This document shows, in pieces, positions 26,911 to 33,783 of a DNA stretch of 64,000 bases; the first letter of the stretch is position 1, and the number at the start of each line of letters is the position of its first letter. Source of the stretch: an uncultured Agathobaculum sp. (GTDB taxonomy: Bacteria; Bacillota; Clostridia; Oscillospirales; Butyricicoccaceae); the NCBI RefSeq assembly GCF_944384695.1, contig NZ_CALWUQ010000001.1, forward strand, positions 19,687 to 83,686, read 5' to 3'. Below the pieces are notes generated by a model, which was not told the origin of the DNA, made no database searches, and saw only the letters and a list, made by a program, of their open reading frames with translations. Made by a program: the position numbers and the translations under genes.

Positions 26911-27180
26911 ATGAATCTGCGTGTCCGCCTCAAAAACCCGGTGTTCTGGACACAGCTTTTGATGAGCATTTGCGCCACGGTGCTGGCTTATGCCGGTCTG
27001 ACCGCCGCGGATATGACCACTTGGGGCGCGTTGCTGGATGTCGCCCGGCAGGCGCTGACCAATCCATACTGCGTGTTCCTGGTCGTGTCCAACATTTGGA
27101 GCGCGCTCAACGACCCGACCACCAGCGGTCTGACCGACTCCGACCGTGTGCGGCAGTATGACAAGCCGCTGGAGAAATAA
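26911..27180 (+). CDS. Orphan phage-type holin (phi LC3 family)
   Basis: 89 residues from the ATG at 26911, which follows AAAGGAGG. The start NLRVRLKNPVFWTQL, two hydrophobic stretches (about 14-32 and 47-66) and the ending NDPTTSGLTDSDR are characteristic of phi LC3/TP901 holins, which form membrane lesions for endolysin release. No endolysin or other phage gene is nearby, so it is either a phage relic or a domesticated holin. No convincing promoter is visible in the 110 nt upstream. Confidence 0.85.
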   Translation: MNLRVRLKNPVFWTQLLMSICATVLAYAGLTAADMTTWGALLDVARQALTNPYCVFLVVSNIWSALNDPTTSGLTDSDRVRQYDKPLEK

Positions 27181-27203
27181 CGACAGATGCCACGTGAACA
27201 GCA

Positions 27204-27236
27204 AAGGGGGATGCGGCCGATGGCCGCATCCCCCTT
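27204..27236. terminator. Strong hairpin between holin and carD
   Basis: A 15-bp perfect stem (27204-27218 with 27222-27236) and 3-nt loop lie between convergent genes. T-runs are short on both sides, but its stability suggests bidirectional termination. Confidence 0.6.
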
Positions 27237-27242
27237 GTTGCG

Positions 27243-27755
27243 TTATGCCTTTTTGGACTGCTTTTTATACTGTGCAATCGTATGCGCGATGTACGGCTGC
27301 ACCTCACCGAGCGGAATGCCCAGCGCAACCGCCAGCTCGCCATGCAGCAAATCTTCCGCGCGCTTGCGGTAGCGCTGGTCGACCTGACTGACCCTGCGCC
27401 CGTTGCGGCGGGACTTGGCGTAAACCGTCTTAATCAGCTGCACCAGCTCGCGGCAGTCGTGGCTTTGCAGCACCGCCTGATAGTGCTCGCTGGACATGCG
27501 CATGCTGTGCGAGGTAAAGCCGTCCTCCTCAATCGTCGGGATGGTCTGAATCAACTGCTCCGCCTGCGCCCGCGAAATGACCGGCCGCGTAAACACCGAT
27601 GAATCAACCGGGACATAAATGGTTTCCGTTCCGGAAACGGGTGTGAGCGTGTAGTACGGCTTATCCTCCTCCGTATCAAAGGGGGGTTGACCGACGGCCT
27701 CCACCCGGCAGACACCGCTGGTTCCGTAACCGATAAATTCCCCCGCCTGATACAT
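27243..27755 (-). CDS. CarD family transcriptional regulator
   Basis: 170 residues. The N-terminal RNA-polymerase interacting domain (about 1-60, FIGYGTSGVCRVEAVG, then YYTLTP and YVPVD) is the same fold as in Mfd. A helical C-terminal DNA-contacting domain follows (about 75-165). CarD/CdnL proteins bind the RNAP beta subunit and stabilise open complexes, often at rRNA promoters. GGAGGAG precedes the ATG. The leader contains a stable hairpin. Confidence 0.92.
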   Translation of the reverse strand: MYQAGEFIGYGTSGVCRVEAVGQPPFDTEEDKPYYTLTPVSGTETIYVPVDSSVFTRPVISRAQAEQLIQTIPTIEEDGFTSHSMRMSSEHYQAVLQSHDCRELVQLIKTVYAKSRRNGRRVSQVDQRYRKRAEDLLHGELAVALGIPLGEVQPYIAHTIAQYKKQSKKA

Positions 27756-27790
27756 GGTACTCCTCCTTACTTTGCCGAAACGCGACGGCG

Positions 27791-27810
27791 GGCAGCGTTT
27801 TCACGCTGCC
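27791..27810 (-). promoter_or_regulatory. Stable hairpin in the carD 5' leader
   Basis: GGCAGCGT (27791-27798) pairs with ACGCTGCC (27803-27810) around a 4-nt loop, extendable with flanking G/C. It lies about 20 nt into the predicted mRNA and could stabilise it. There is no T-run, so it is not a terminator. Confidence 0.5.
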
Positions 27811-27833
27811 GCCCGCTGCTTCCTGATAGGATA

Positions 27834-27862
27834 ATTATAGCACATTTTACAGGAAAATGTAA
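27834..27862 (-). promoter_or_regulatory. Promoter of carD
   Basis: Minus-strand -35 TTACAT (27857-27862), 17-nt spacer and -10 TATAAT (27834-27839). The spacer holds the small inverted repeat CATTTT-N5-AAAATG (27843-27859), a possible operator. Confidence 0.7.
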
Positions 27863-27871
27863 GAAAAATTT

Positions 27872-28423
27872 TTATTTTCCCGCATACCAGTCCAGATTTT
27901 CCGCCGTTTCATGCGGCAGATAAAAGCACAGATGGTCCTTGACCTGTCCGTTGTACAGCAGCTCCGCGCGGTGCAGCGTGCCCTCATACTGAAAGCCGCA
28001 TTTCTCCAGCACGCGGCGCGAGGCAGGGTTATCCGGATAGCAGGTCGCGCTGATGATATCCAGCCCCATCCGCCCAAAGCCGAAGCGCACCGCTTCACGC
28101 ACGGCCTCGGTCATGTAGCCCTGTCCCCAATAGTCCACACCCAGCGCATAGCCGAGCGAGCGCGCCGAGCCATATTGCCGCGACGAATCGGTAATCATGC
28201 CAATCGAGCCCATCAAACGGCGGTCCTCCCGCCGCTCGATTGCCCAGACGCTCGACTGATTCAAAAAGACCAGATGCAGAATATCGTTTGACTCCATCAG
28301 GCTTTCGTGCGGTTTCCAGCCCGCGTTCCGGCCCACCGCCTCATCTTTGGAATAGGCATAGAGCGCCTCCACATCGTCCTCCCGGAAGGGGCGCAGCGTC
28401 AAGCGTTCGGTCGTCAGCGTCAT
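27872..28423 (-). CDS. GNAT family N-acetyltransferase (RimJ/RimL-like)
   Basis: 183 residues. It starts with TERLTLRPFREDDVEALY. The acetyl-CoA binding region has GYALGVDYWGQGYMTEAV, then NPASRRVLEKCGFQYEG near the C-terminus, the layout of RimJ/RimL-type acetyltransferases. These modify protein N-termini or small amines, and the substrate here is unknown. AAGGAG precedes the ATG. It follows purA on the same strand beyond a terminator. Confidence 0.9.
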   Translation of the reverse strand: MTLTTERLTLRPFREDDVEALYAYSKDEAVGRNAGWKPHESLMESNDILHLVFLNQSSVWAIERREDRRLMGSIGMITDSSRQYGSARSLGYALGVDYWGQGYMTEAVREAVRFGFGRMGLDIISATCYPDNPASRRVLEKCGFQYEGTLHRAELLYNGQVKDHLCFYLPHETAENLDWYAGK

Positions 28424-28455
28424 GGGATTTGTCTCCTTTTCGTTGGCAAACGAGC

Positions 28456-28490
28456 AAAAGGGCGCAAAGCCATATGCTTTACGCCCTTTT
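28456..28490 (-). terminator. Terminator after purA
   Basis: A 15-bp stem with one C-A mismatch (28456-28470 with 28476-28490) and 5-nt loop ends in TTTT on the minus strand. Confidence 0.75.
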
Positions 28491-28497
28491 CTCTGCG

Positions 28498-29781
28498 TTA
28501 CTTGATGGTCATCACCTGGTCGCGCGCCGGGCCGACGCCCAGCATGGTGATTGGGCAGCCGATGATGCGCTCCAGCTCGCGGATGTAATCCTGCACGGTC
28601 TGCGGCAGCTCGTCAAACGAGCGGCAGTTCGTGATATCCTCGTCGAAGCCGGGGAATTCTTCGTAAACCGGCTCGCAGTCCACCAAATCCATGAAGTTTG
28701 CCGGGAACTCGGTGACGGTCTGGCCGTTTTTCAGCTTGTAAGCCACGCAGACCTTGAGTTTGGGCAGGCCGCACAGCGGGTCAATCTTATTGATAACGAC
28801 CTCGGTCAGGCCGTTGACGCGCACCGCATAGCGCGCCACCACCGCATCGAACCAGCCGGTGCGGCGCGGGCGTCCGGTGACCGTGCCGAACTCGCCGCCT
28901 GCGTTGCGGATATAATCGCCCGTCTCGTCAAACAGCTCGGTCGGGAACGGGCCTTCGCCCACGCGGGTGGTGTAGGACTTGAAAATGCCCATGATGCTGT
29001 CAATAGCCGTCGGGCCGACACCCGAGCCGATGCAGCAGCCGCCCGCCACCGGATGCGAGGAGGTAACGAACGGATAAGTACCCATATCCAAATCGAGCAG
29101 CGTGCCCTGCGCGCCCTCGAACAGCACTTCCTTGCCCTCCTTGACCGCGTTCCACGTCAGGATGGAAGTATCGCATACGTAAGGACGCAGCCGGTCTGCG
29201 TACTCGCGGTACTCCGCGATGACCGCATCCGCGTCGATGGCCTCGCCGCCGTACACGCCCGTGATGACGCGGTTCTTGTGCGCGCATGCCTCACGGATAA
29301 CGGTTTCAAAGCGCTCTGCGTCGACAAAATCGTGCATACGCACGCCGCTGCGCTCAGATTTATCCATATAGGTCGGGCCGATACCCTTCTTGGTCGTGCC
29401 GATGGCGGTGCCCTCCTTGGCCTTTTCCGCCTCGCTCAAAGCGTCCAGCTCCAGATGCCACGGCAGGATGCAGTGGCAGCGCGCGTCGATAAACAGCTTA
29501 TCGGTCGAAACGCCCTTTTCGTGCAGGCCGTCAATCTCGCCCAGCACCGCCTTGGGGTTGACCACCACGCCCGGGCCAATCACGTTCGTGCAGTCCGGAT
29601 ACAAAATGCCCGAGGGGATGAGCTGCAGCTTGTATTTGACGCCGTTCGCCACGACCGTGTGGCCGGCATTATTGCCGCCCTGACTGCGGACAACCAAATC
29701 CGCCTTGCCCGCGAAAATATCAATAAACTTGCCCTTGCCTTCGTCGCCCCACTGAGCGCCGAGAATTACCTTACCTGGCAT
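28498..29781 (-). CDS. purA: Adenylosuccinate synthetase
   Basis: 427 residues. GTP-binding GAQWGDEGKGK at the start, GGNNAGHTV, and GRPRRTGWFDAV toward the C-terminus are diagnostic. It converts IMP and aspartate to adenylosuccinate with GTP, the first step toward AMP. I chose the ATG at 29781, preceded by AAGGAAGGAAA, over one ten codons upstream. It stands alone with its own promoter. Confidence 0.98.
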   Translation of the reverse strand: MPGKVILGAQWGDEGKGKFIDIFAGKADLVVRSQGGNNAGHTVVANGVKYKLQLIPSGILYPDCTNVIGPGVVVNPKAVLGEIDGLHEKGVSTDKLFIDARCHCILPWHLELDALSEAEKAKEGTAIGTTKKGIGPTYMDKSERSGVRMHDFVDAERFETVIREACAHKNRVITGVYGGEAIDADAVIAEYREYADRLRPYVCDTSILTWNAVKEGKEVLFEGAQGTLLDLDMGTYPFVTSSHPVAGGCCIGSGVGPTAIDSIMGIFKSYTTRVGEGPFPTELFDETGDYIRNAGGEFGTVTGRPRRTGWFDAVVARYAVRVNGLTEVVINKIDPLCGLPKLKVCVAYKLKNGQTVTEFPANFMDLVDCEPVYEEFPGFDEDITNCRSFDELPQTVQDYIRELERIIGCPITMLGVGPARDQVMTIK

Positions 29782-29835
29782 AGGATTTCCTTCCTTTCTG
29801 CTCTCGGACATACTTTCAGCATGTCATACAGCTAA

Positions 29836-29864
29836 AGTATAGCATAGCATCCCGCGCTTTTCAA
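29836..29864 (-). promoter_or_regulatory. Promoter of purA
   Basis: Minus-strand -35 TTGAAA (29859-29864), 17-nt spacer and -10 TATACT (29836-29841). No purine riboswitch is visible in the 50-nt leader. Confidence 0.8.
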
Positions 29865-29885
29865 TCCTGATTTGCACCTTTTGAC

Positions 29886-29914
29886 TTGTAAAAGGGCATA
29901 CGCCGTTGTAAAAT
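29886..29914 (+). promoter_or_regulatory. Promoter of the cysteine desulfurase-thiI-cinA run
   Basis: -35 TTGTAA (29886-29891), 17-nt spacer and -10 TAAAAT (29909-29914), divergent from purA. Confidence 0.65.
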
Positions 29915-29948
29915 ATTCGTGTAATGGATAAAAGGAGACTGGAAGGAC

Positions 29949-31076
29949 ATGCATTATCTGGACAATGCGGCGACGACGGCGGTGCTGCCCGAAGCCGCCG
30001 AAGCGGCCCTGCACGCCATGCGCACCTGCTTCGGCAACCCGTCGAGCCTGCATAAAATGGGAATAGAAGCCTCGCATCTGCTGGAGGACAGCCGGAAAAC
30101 GGTCGCCGGCGCGCTCGGCTGCTTGCCGGAGGAAACATATTTCACCTCCTGCGGCACGGAGAGCACAAACATCAGCCTGCGCGGGGTCGCGCACTTAAAC
30201 CGCCACCAGAAGGGGCGCATCATCACGACCGAAATCGAGCATGCAGCAAGCCTGAACACCTGCAAGCAGCTTGCGGCCGAGGGCTTTGATGTGGTGTTCC
30301 TTGCGCCGGACGAGACCGGACACGTCACGCCCGCCGCGCTCGCGGACGCGCTGACCGAGGACACGGTGCTGCTGTCCTGCCAACTAGTCAACAACGAAAT
30401 CGGCACGGTGCAGCCGGTGTCCGAGCTCGGCGCACTGCTCCGCGCCAAAGCGCCGCGCGCGCTGTTCCACATCGACGCGGTGCAGGGGCTGTGCCGCGTA
30501 AAGCTCACGCCAAAGAAATGGAACTGCGACCTGATGAGCGTGTCCGGCCACAAAATCGGCGCGCCCAAGGGCATCGGCGCGCTCTATGTCAAAAAGGGGC
30601 TGCGCCTGCCGCCCCTCATGTTCGGCGGCGGGCAAGAGAAAGGCCTGCGTCCGGGCACCGAGCCGCTGCCGAACATCGCAGCCTTTGCCAAAGCGTGCGA
30701 GATTCGCATGGCGCATTTTGACGAGGATTTTGAGCATGTGCAGCACCTTGCCGACTATCTGCATCAGCAGGCGGCGACATTGCTGCCGGACGCGGCGTTC
30801 AACGGCGCGGGCGATATCCCGCATGTGGTCAACCTGTCCCTGCCCGGCTGCAAAAGCGAGGTCATGCTGCGCGTGCTCGAGGGCGATGAAGTCTATGTGT
30901 CGAGCGGGTCGGCCTGCTCTAAGGGCAAGCAGAGCGGCGTTTTGAAAGCACTCGGTCTGCCCAAAATGCGCACGGACAGCGCGCTGCGCGTGTCGTTCTG
31001 CCCGTCCAATACCGCGGAGGATGTGGACGCCTTTATCGCGGCCGCGCAAAAAGGCCGAAAGATGTTGGTTCGATAA
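29949..31076 (+). CDS. Cysteine desulfurase, ThiI partner
   Basis: 375 residues, class V aminotransferase fold. PLP-binding Lys at about 202 in SGHKIGAPKG, and catalytic Cys at about 323 in SSGSACSKGKQS, are present. It removes sulfur from cysteine as a persulfide. Its position directly before thiI (21 nt) suggests that it feeds sulfur to ThiI for tRNA 4-thiouridine, as in the NifZ-ThiI pair of Bacillus. The second desulfurase of the window sits with IscU. Confidence 0.93.
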   Translation: MHYLDNAATTAVLPEAAEAALHAMRTCFGNPSSLHKMGIEASHLLEDSRKTVAGALGCLPEETYFTSCGTESTNISLRGVAHLNRHQKGRIITTEIEHAASLNTCKQLAAEGFDVVFLAPDETGHVTPAALADALTEDTVLLSCQLVNNEIGTVQPVSELGALLRAKAPRALFHIDAVQGLCRVKLTPKKWNCDLMSVSGHKIGAPKGIGALYVKKGLRLPPLMFGGGQEKGLRPGTEPLPNIAAFAKACEIRMAHFDEDFEHVQHLADYLHQQAATLLPDAAFNGAGDIPHVVNLSLPGCKSEVMLRVLEGDEVYVSSGSACSKGKQSGVLKALGLPKMRTDSALRVSFCPSNTAEDVDAFIAAAQKGRKMLVR

Positions 31077-31097
31077 CCTTATTATAAAGGAGACGTT

Positions 31098-32267
31098 ATG
31101 AAAGAAGTATTGCTGCTCAAATGCGGGGAAATCGTCCTCAAGGGCCTCAACCGCAAAACCTTTGAAGACCGCCTGCTCAAAAACCTGTCCCGCCGCATGA
31201 AGCACGTGGCGGACTGCAATATCACGATGCGCCAGTCGGTCGTGTACGTCGAAGTGCCTGAGGATGCGGATGCGGACGCGGTCATGGACTGCGCGCGCCA
31301 TGTGTTCGGCTTTGCGACCATCTCGCGCGCGGCGGTCTGCCCGGAAAAGACGCTCGAAAGCGTCATCGACACCGCGCAGAGCTATCTTGCGCCGCGCTTT
31401 GCGCAGGCAAAGACCTTCAAGGTCGAGACCAAGCGCGGGGACAAGAAATTCCCCATGACCTCGACCGAAATCAGCCAGCATGTCGGCGGCGAGCTGGCCG
31501 ACCGCTTTCCGGAAGTGCGTCCCTACATGCACGGCCCCGATTTGACGGTGCACGTCGAAATCCGCGAAAAATACGCCTTTGTCCACGCAGGCCCCGAGCC
31601 GGGCGCGGGCGGTATGCCCATCGGCTCGAACGGACGCGCGGCGCTCCTGCTTTCCGGCGGCATCGACAGCCCGGTTGCGGGCTGGATGATGGCCAAGCGC
31701 GGATTGGAGCTGGTCGGCGTGCACTTCTTCAGCTATCCCTATACCTCGGAGCGCGCCAAGGAGAAGGTGCTCGAGCTGGGCCGCAAGCTGACCGTGTGGT
31801 GCGGCCGCATGAGCGTGATGGTCGTGCCGTTCACCAGAATTCAGGAAGAAATCCGCGAAAAGTGCCACGAAGAACTGTTCACGCTCATCATGCGGCGCTT
31901 TATGATGCGCATTGCCGAAAAAGTGGCCGTCCAATACGGCTGCGGCGCACTGATTACGGGCGAATCGCTCGGTCAGGTCGCCAGCCAGACCATGCCCGCC
32001 ATGGGCGTGACCGGCGCGGTGTGCGAGCTGCCCATCTTCCGGCCGTGCATCGGCATGGACAAGGAGGAAATCGTCACGATTGCCCGCAAAATCGACACGT
32101 TTGAAACCTCTATCTTGCCCTATGAGGACTGCTGCACGGTATTCACTCCCAAGCACCCGAACACCAAGCCCAAGATGCCCAAAATCCTCGAGGCCGAAAG
32201 CCATCTGGATGTGGATGCGCTGGTCGATGAGGCCGTCGAAGGCGTTGAGATTATCCACCTACCGTAA
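31098..32267 (+). CDS. thiI: tRNA 4-thiouridine synthase ThiI
   Basis: 389 residues. An N-terminal ferredoxin-like and THUMP region (about 1-165) binds tRNA. The PP-loop SGGIDSPVAGW at about 186 adenylates U8. There is no C-terminal rhodanese domain, as in Bacillus, so sulfur must come directly from the desulfurase encoded just upstream. RBS AAAGGAG. Confidence 0.97.
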   Translation: MKEVLLLKCGEIVLKGLNRKTFEDRLLKNLSRRMKHVADCNITMRQSVVYVEVPEDADADAVMDCARHVFGFATISRAAVCPEKTLESVIDTAQSYLAPRFAQAKTFKVETKRGDKKFPMTSTEISQHVGGELADRFPEVRPYMHGPDLTVHVEIREKYAFVHAGPEPGAGGMPIGSNGRAALLLSGGIDSPVAGWMMAKRGLELVGVHFFSYPYTSERAKEKVLELGRKLTVWCGRMSVMVVPFTRIQEEIREKCHEELFTLIMRRFMMRIAEKVAVQYGCGALITGESLGQVASQTMPAMGVTGAVCELPIFRPCIGMDKEEIVTIARKIDTFETSILPYEDCCTVFTPKHPNTKPKMPKILEAESHLDVDALVDEAVEGVEIIHLP

Positions 32268-32290
32268 GCAAGAAAGAAGGAAACGCTTCC

Positions 32291-33520
32291 ATGAACGCAG
32301 AACTCATTGCCGTCGGCACGGAAATCCTGCTGGGCGACATTGTCAACACCGATGCGCAGGTCATTTCGCAGGGCCTGAGCGAACTCGGCATCAACGTATT
32401 TTATCAGACTGTCGTGGGCGACAACCCGGCGCGCCTGCGCCACGTCATCGAGACCGCGCGCGACCGCGCGGACATCATCATCACGACCGGCGGCCTTGGC
32501 CCCACGCTCGATGACTTGACCAAAGAGACGCTGGCGACCGTGTTCGGCCGCAAAATGGCGCTGCATCAGCCCTCGCTTGAGCGCATCAAGGGCTTTTTCC
32601 AGACCATTGGCCGCGAAATGACCCCGAACAACGAAAAGCAGGCATGGCTGCCCGAGGGCTGCACGGTATTCGTAAACGAATGGGGCACCGCGCCCGGCTG
32701 TGCGTTTGAGGCGTACGGCAAGCATGTGCTCATGCTGCCCGGCCCGCCGCGCGAATGTAACCCCATGTGGAAGGAATGCGCGATGCCCTACCTTTACAAA
32801 CTTGCCGGCGGCTGCATCGTTTCGCGCAACATCCGCGTGTTCGGTCTGGGCGAAAGCAATATGGAAACCATCCTGCACGATATGATGGCGGAAAGCACCA
32901 ATCCGACCATCGCGCCTTACGCCAAAACCTCGGAATGCTTTGCGCGCGTGACCGCCAAGGCGGACACACCGGAGGAATGCGAAAAGCTGCTCGAGCCGGT
33001 CGTGGAGAAAATCTGCGGCCTGCTGGGCGACGATGTGTACGGCGTGGACGTAGATTCGCTTGAGCAGGTGGTGGGCGACGGGCTGCGCGCACGCGGCATG
33101 ACGCTCGCCGTGGCGGAAAGTTGCACGGGCGGCCTGCTGTCCAAGCGCATCACCGATGTGCCCGGCTGCTCGGACTACTATCTCGGCGGCGTTTGCTCAT
33201 ATGCCAACGAGGTCAAAATGAAGGTGCTGGGTGTGCAGAAAGAAACGCTCGACACGGTCGGCGCAGTGTCGCCCGAGGTGGCCGAGCAGATGGCCGAAGG
33301 CGTGGCAAAGGCGCTCGGCGCAGACGTCGGCGTGGGCATCACGGGCGTTGCCGGCCCGGGCGGCGGCACAGACGAAAAGCCGGTCGGTCTGGTGTACATC
33401 AGCATCTGGTATAAGGGACAGCACTTCACCCGCAAGATGAAGTCCACAAATGGCCGCGACCGCGTGCGCATGCAGGCAGCTTCCACTGCACTTGATTTGA
33501 TTCGCCGCAACATTTTTTGA
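32291..33520 (+). CDS. cinA: CinA-like competence/damage-inducible protein
   Basis: 409 residues. The N-terminal molybdopterin-binding-like (MoCF) domain has TEILLGDIVNTD and TTGGLGPTLDDLT. The C-terminal domain with AESCTGGLLSKRIT is that of NMN amidohydrolases. The family recycles NMN in pyridine nucleotide metabolism and is induced with competence in streptococci. It is third gene after the desulfurase and thiI, and is followed by a terminator. Confidence 0.95.
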   Translation: MNAELIAVGTEILLGDIVNTDAQVISQGLSELGINVFYQTVVGDNPARLRHVIETARDRADIIITTGGLGPTLDDLTKETLATVFGRKMALHQPSLERIKGFFQTIGREMTPNNEKQAWLPEGCTVFVNEWGTAPGCAFEAYGKHVLMLPGPPRECNPMWKECAMPYLYKLAGGCIVSRNIRVFGLGESNMETILHDMMAESTNPTIAPYAKTSECFARVTAKADTPEECEKLLEPVVEKICGLLGDDVYGVDVDSLEQVVGDGLRARGMTLAVAESCTGGLLSKRITDVPGCSDYYLGGVCSYANEVKMKVLGVQKETLDTVGAVSPEVAEQMAEGVAKALGADVGVGITGVAGPGGGTDEKPVGLVYISIWYKGQHFTRKMKSTNGRDRVRMQAASTALDLIRRNIF

Positions 33521-33597
33521 ACATTTAAACCCATTTTTGTACGTTTTCTTGACATTCCCAGTCATTCCCTGTGGAAACCAAACAAAATTTTCATCAA

Positions 33598-33636
33598 AAA
33601 AGTCCAGCAATTGTGTAAAATTGCTGGACTTTTGTT
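33598..33636 (+). terminator. Terminator after cinA
   Basis: A 15-bp stem (33598-33612 with 33619-33633) and 6-nt loop are followed by a short T-tract. Confidence 0.85.
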
Positions 33637-33653
33637 CCCCCTTGATGTATACT
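33625..33653 (+). promoter_or_regulatory. Promoter of the glycogen cluster
   Basis: -35 TGGACT (33625-33630, inside the right arm of the cinA terminator), 17-nt spacer and -10 TATACT (33648-33653). A leader of about 125 nt precedes glgB. Confidence 0.6.
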
Positions 33654-33783
33654 ATATCTAACTAAAGTGAGAGGTATCTGCCTTTATCAGGGCGAATTGT
33701 ACAAACAGTTGGAAAATTTTCGCAAAGACGCTGTATTTTGGCATTCCGAGCAGTGTAAGAAGTATAAAAGGGAGAGATGCGAT

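Noticed and set aside
26911..27180. Prophage
   Set aside because: Only a holin is present. No integrase, capsid, terminase, tail or endolysin gene and no attachment-site repeat is visible nearby.
29782..29835. Purine riboswitch in the purA leader
   Set aside because: The leader is only about 50 nt and lacks the conserved loop and junction sequences.
30384..32258. 624-codon minus-strand frame opposite the desulfurase and thiI
   Set aside because: Antisense shadow across two well-identified genes.
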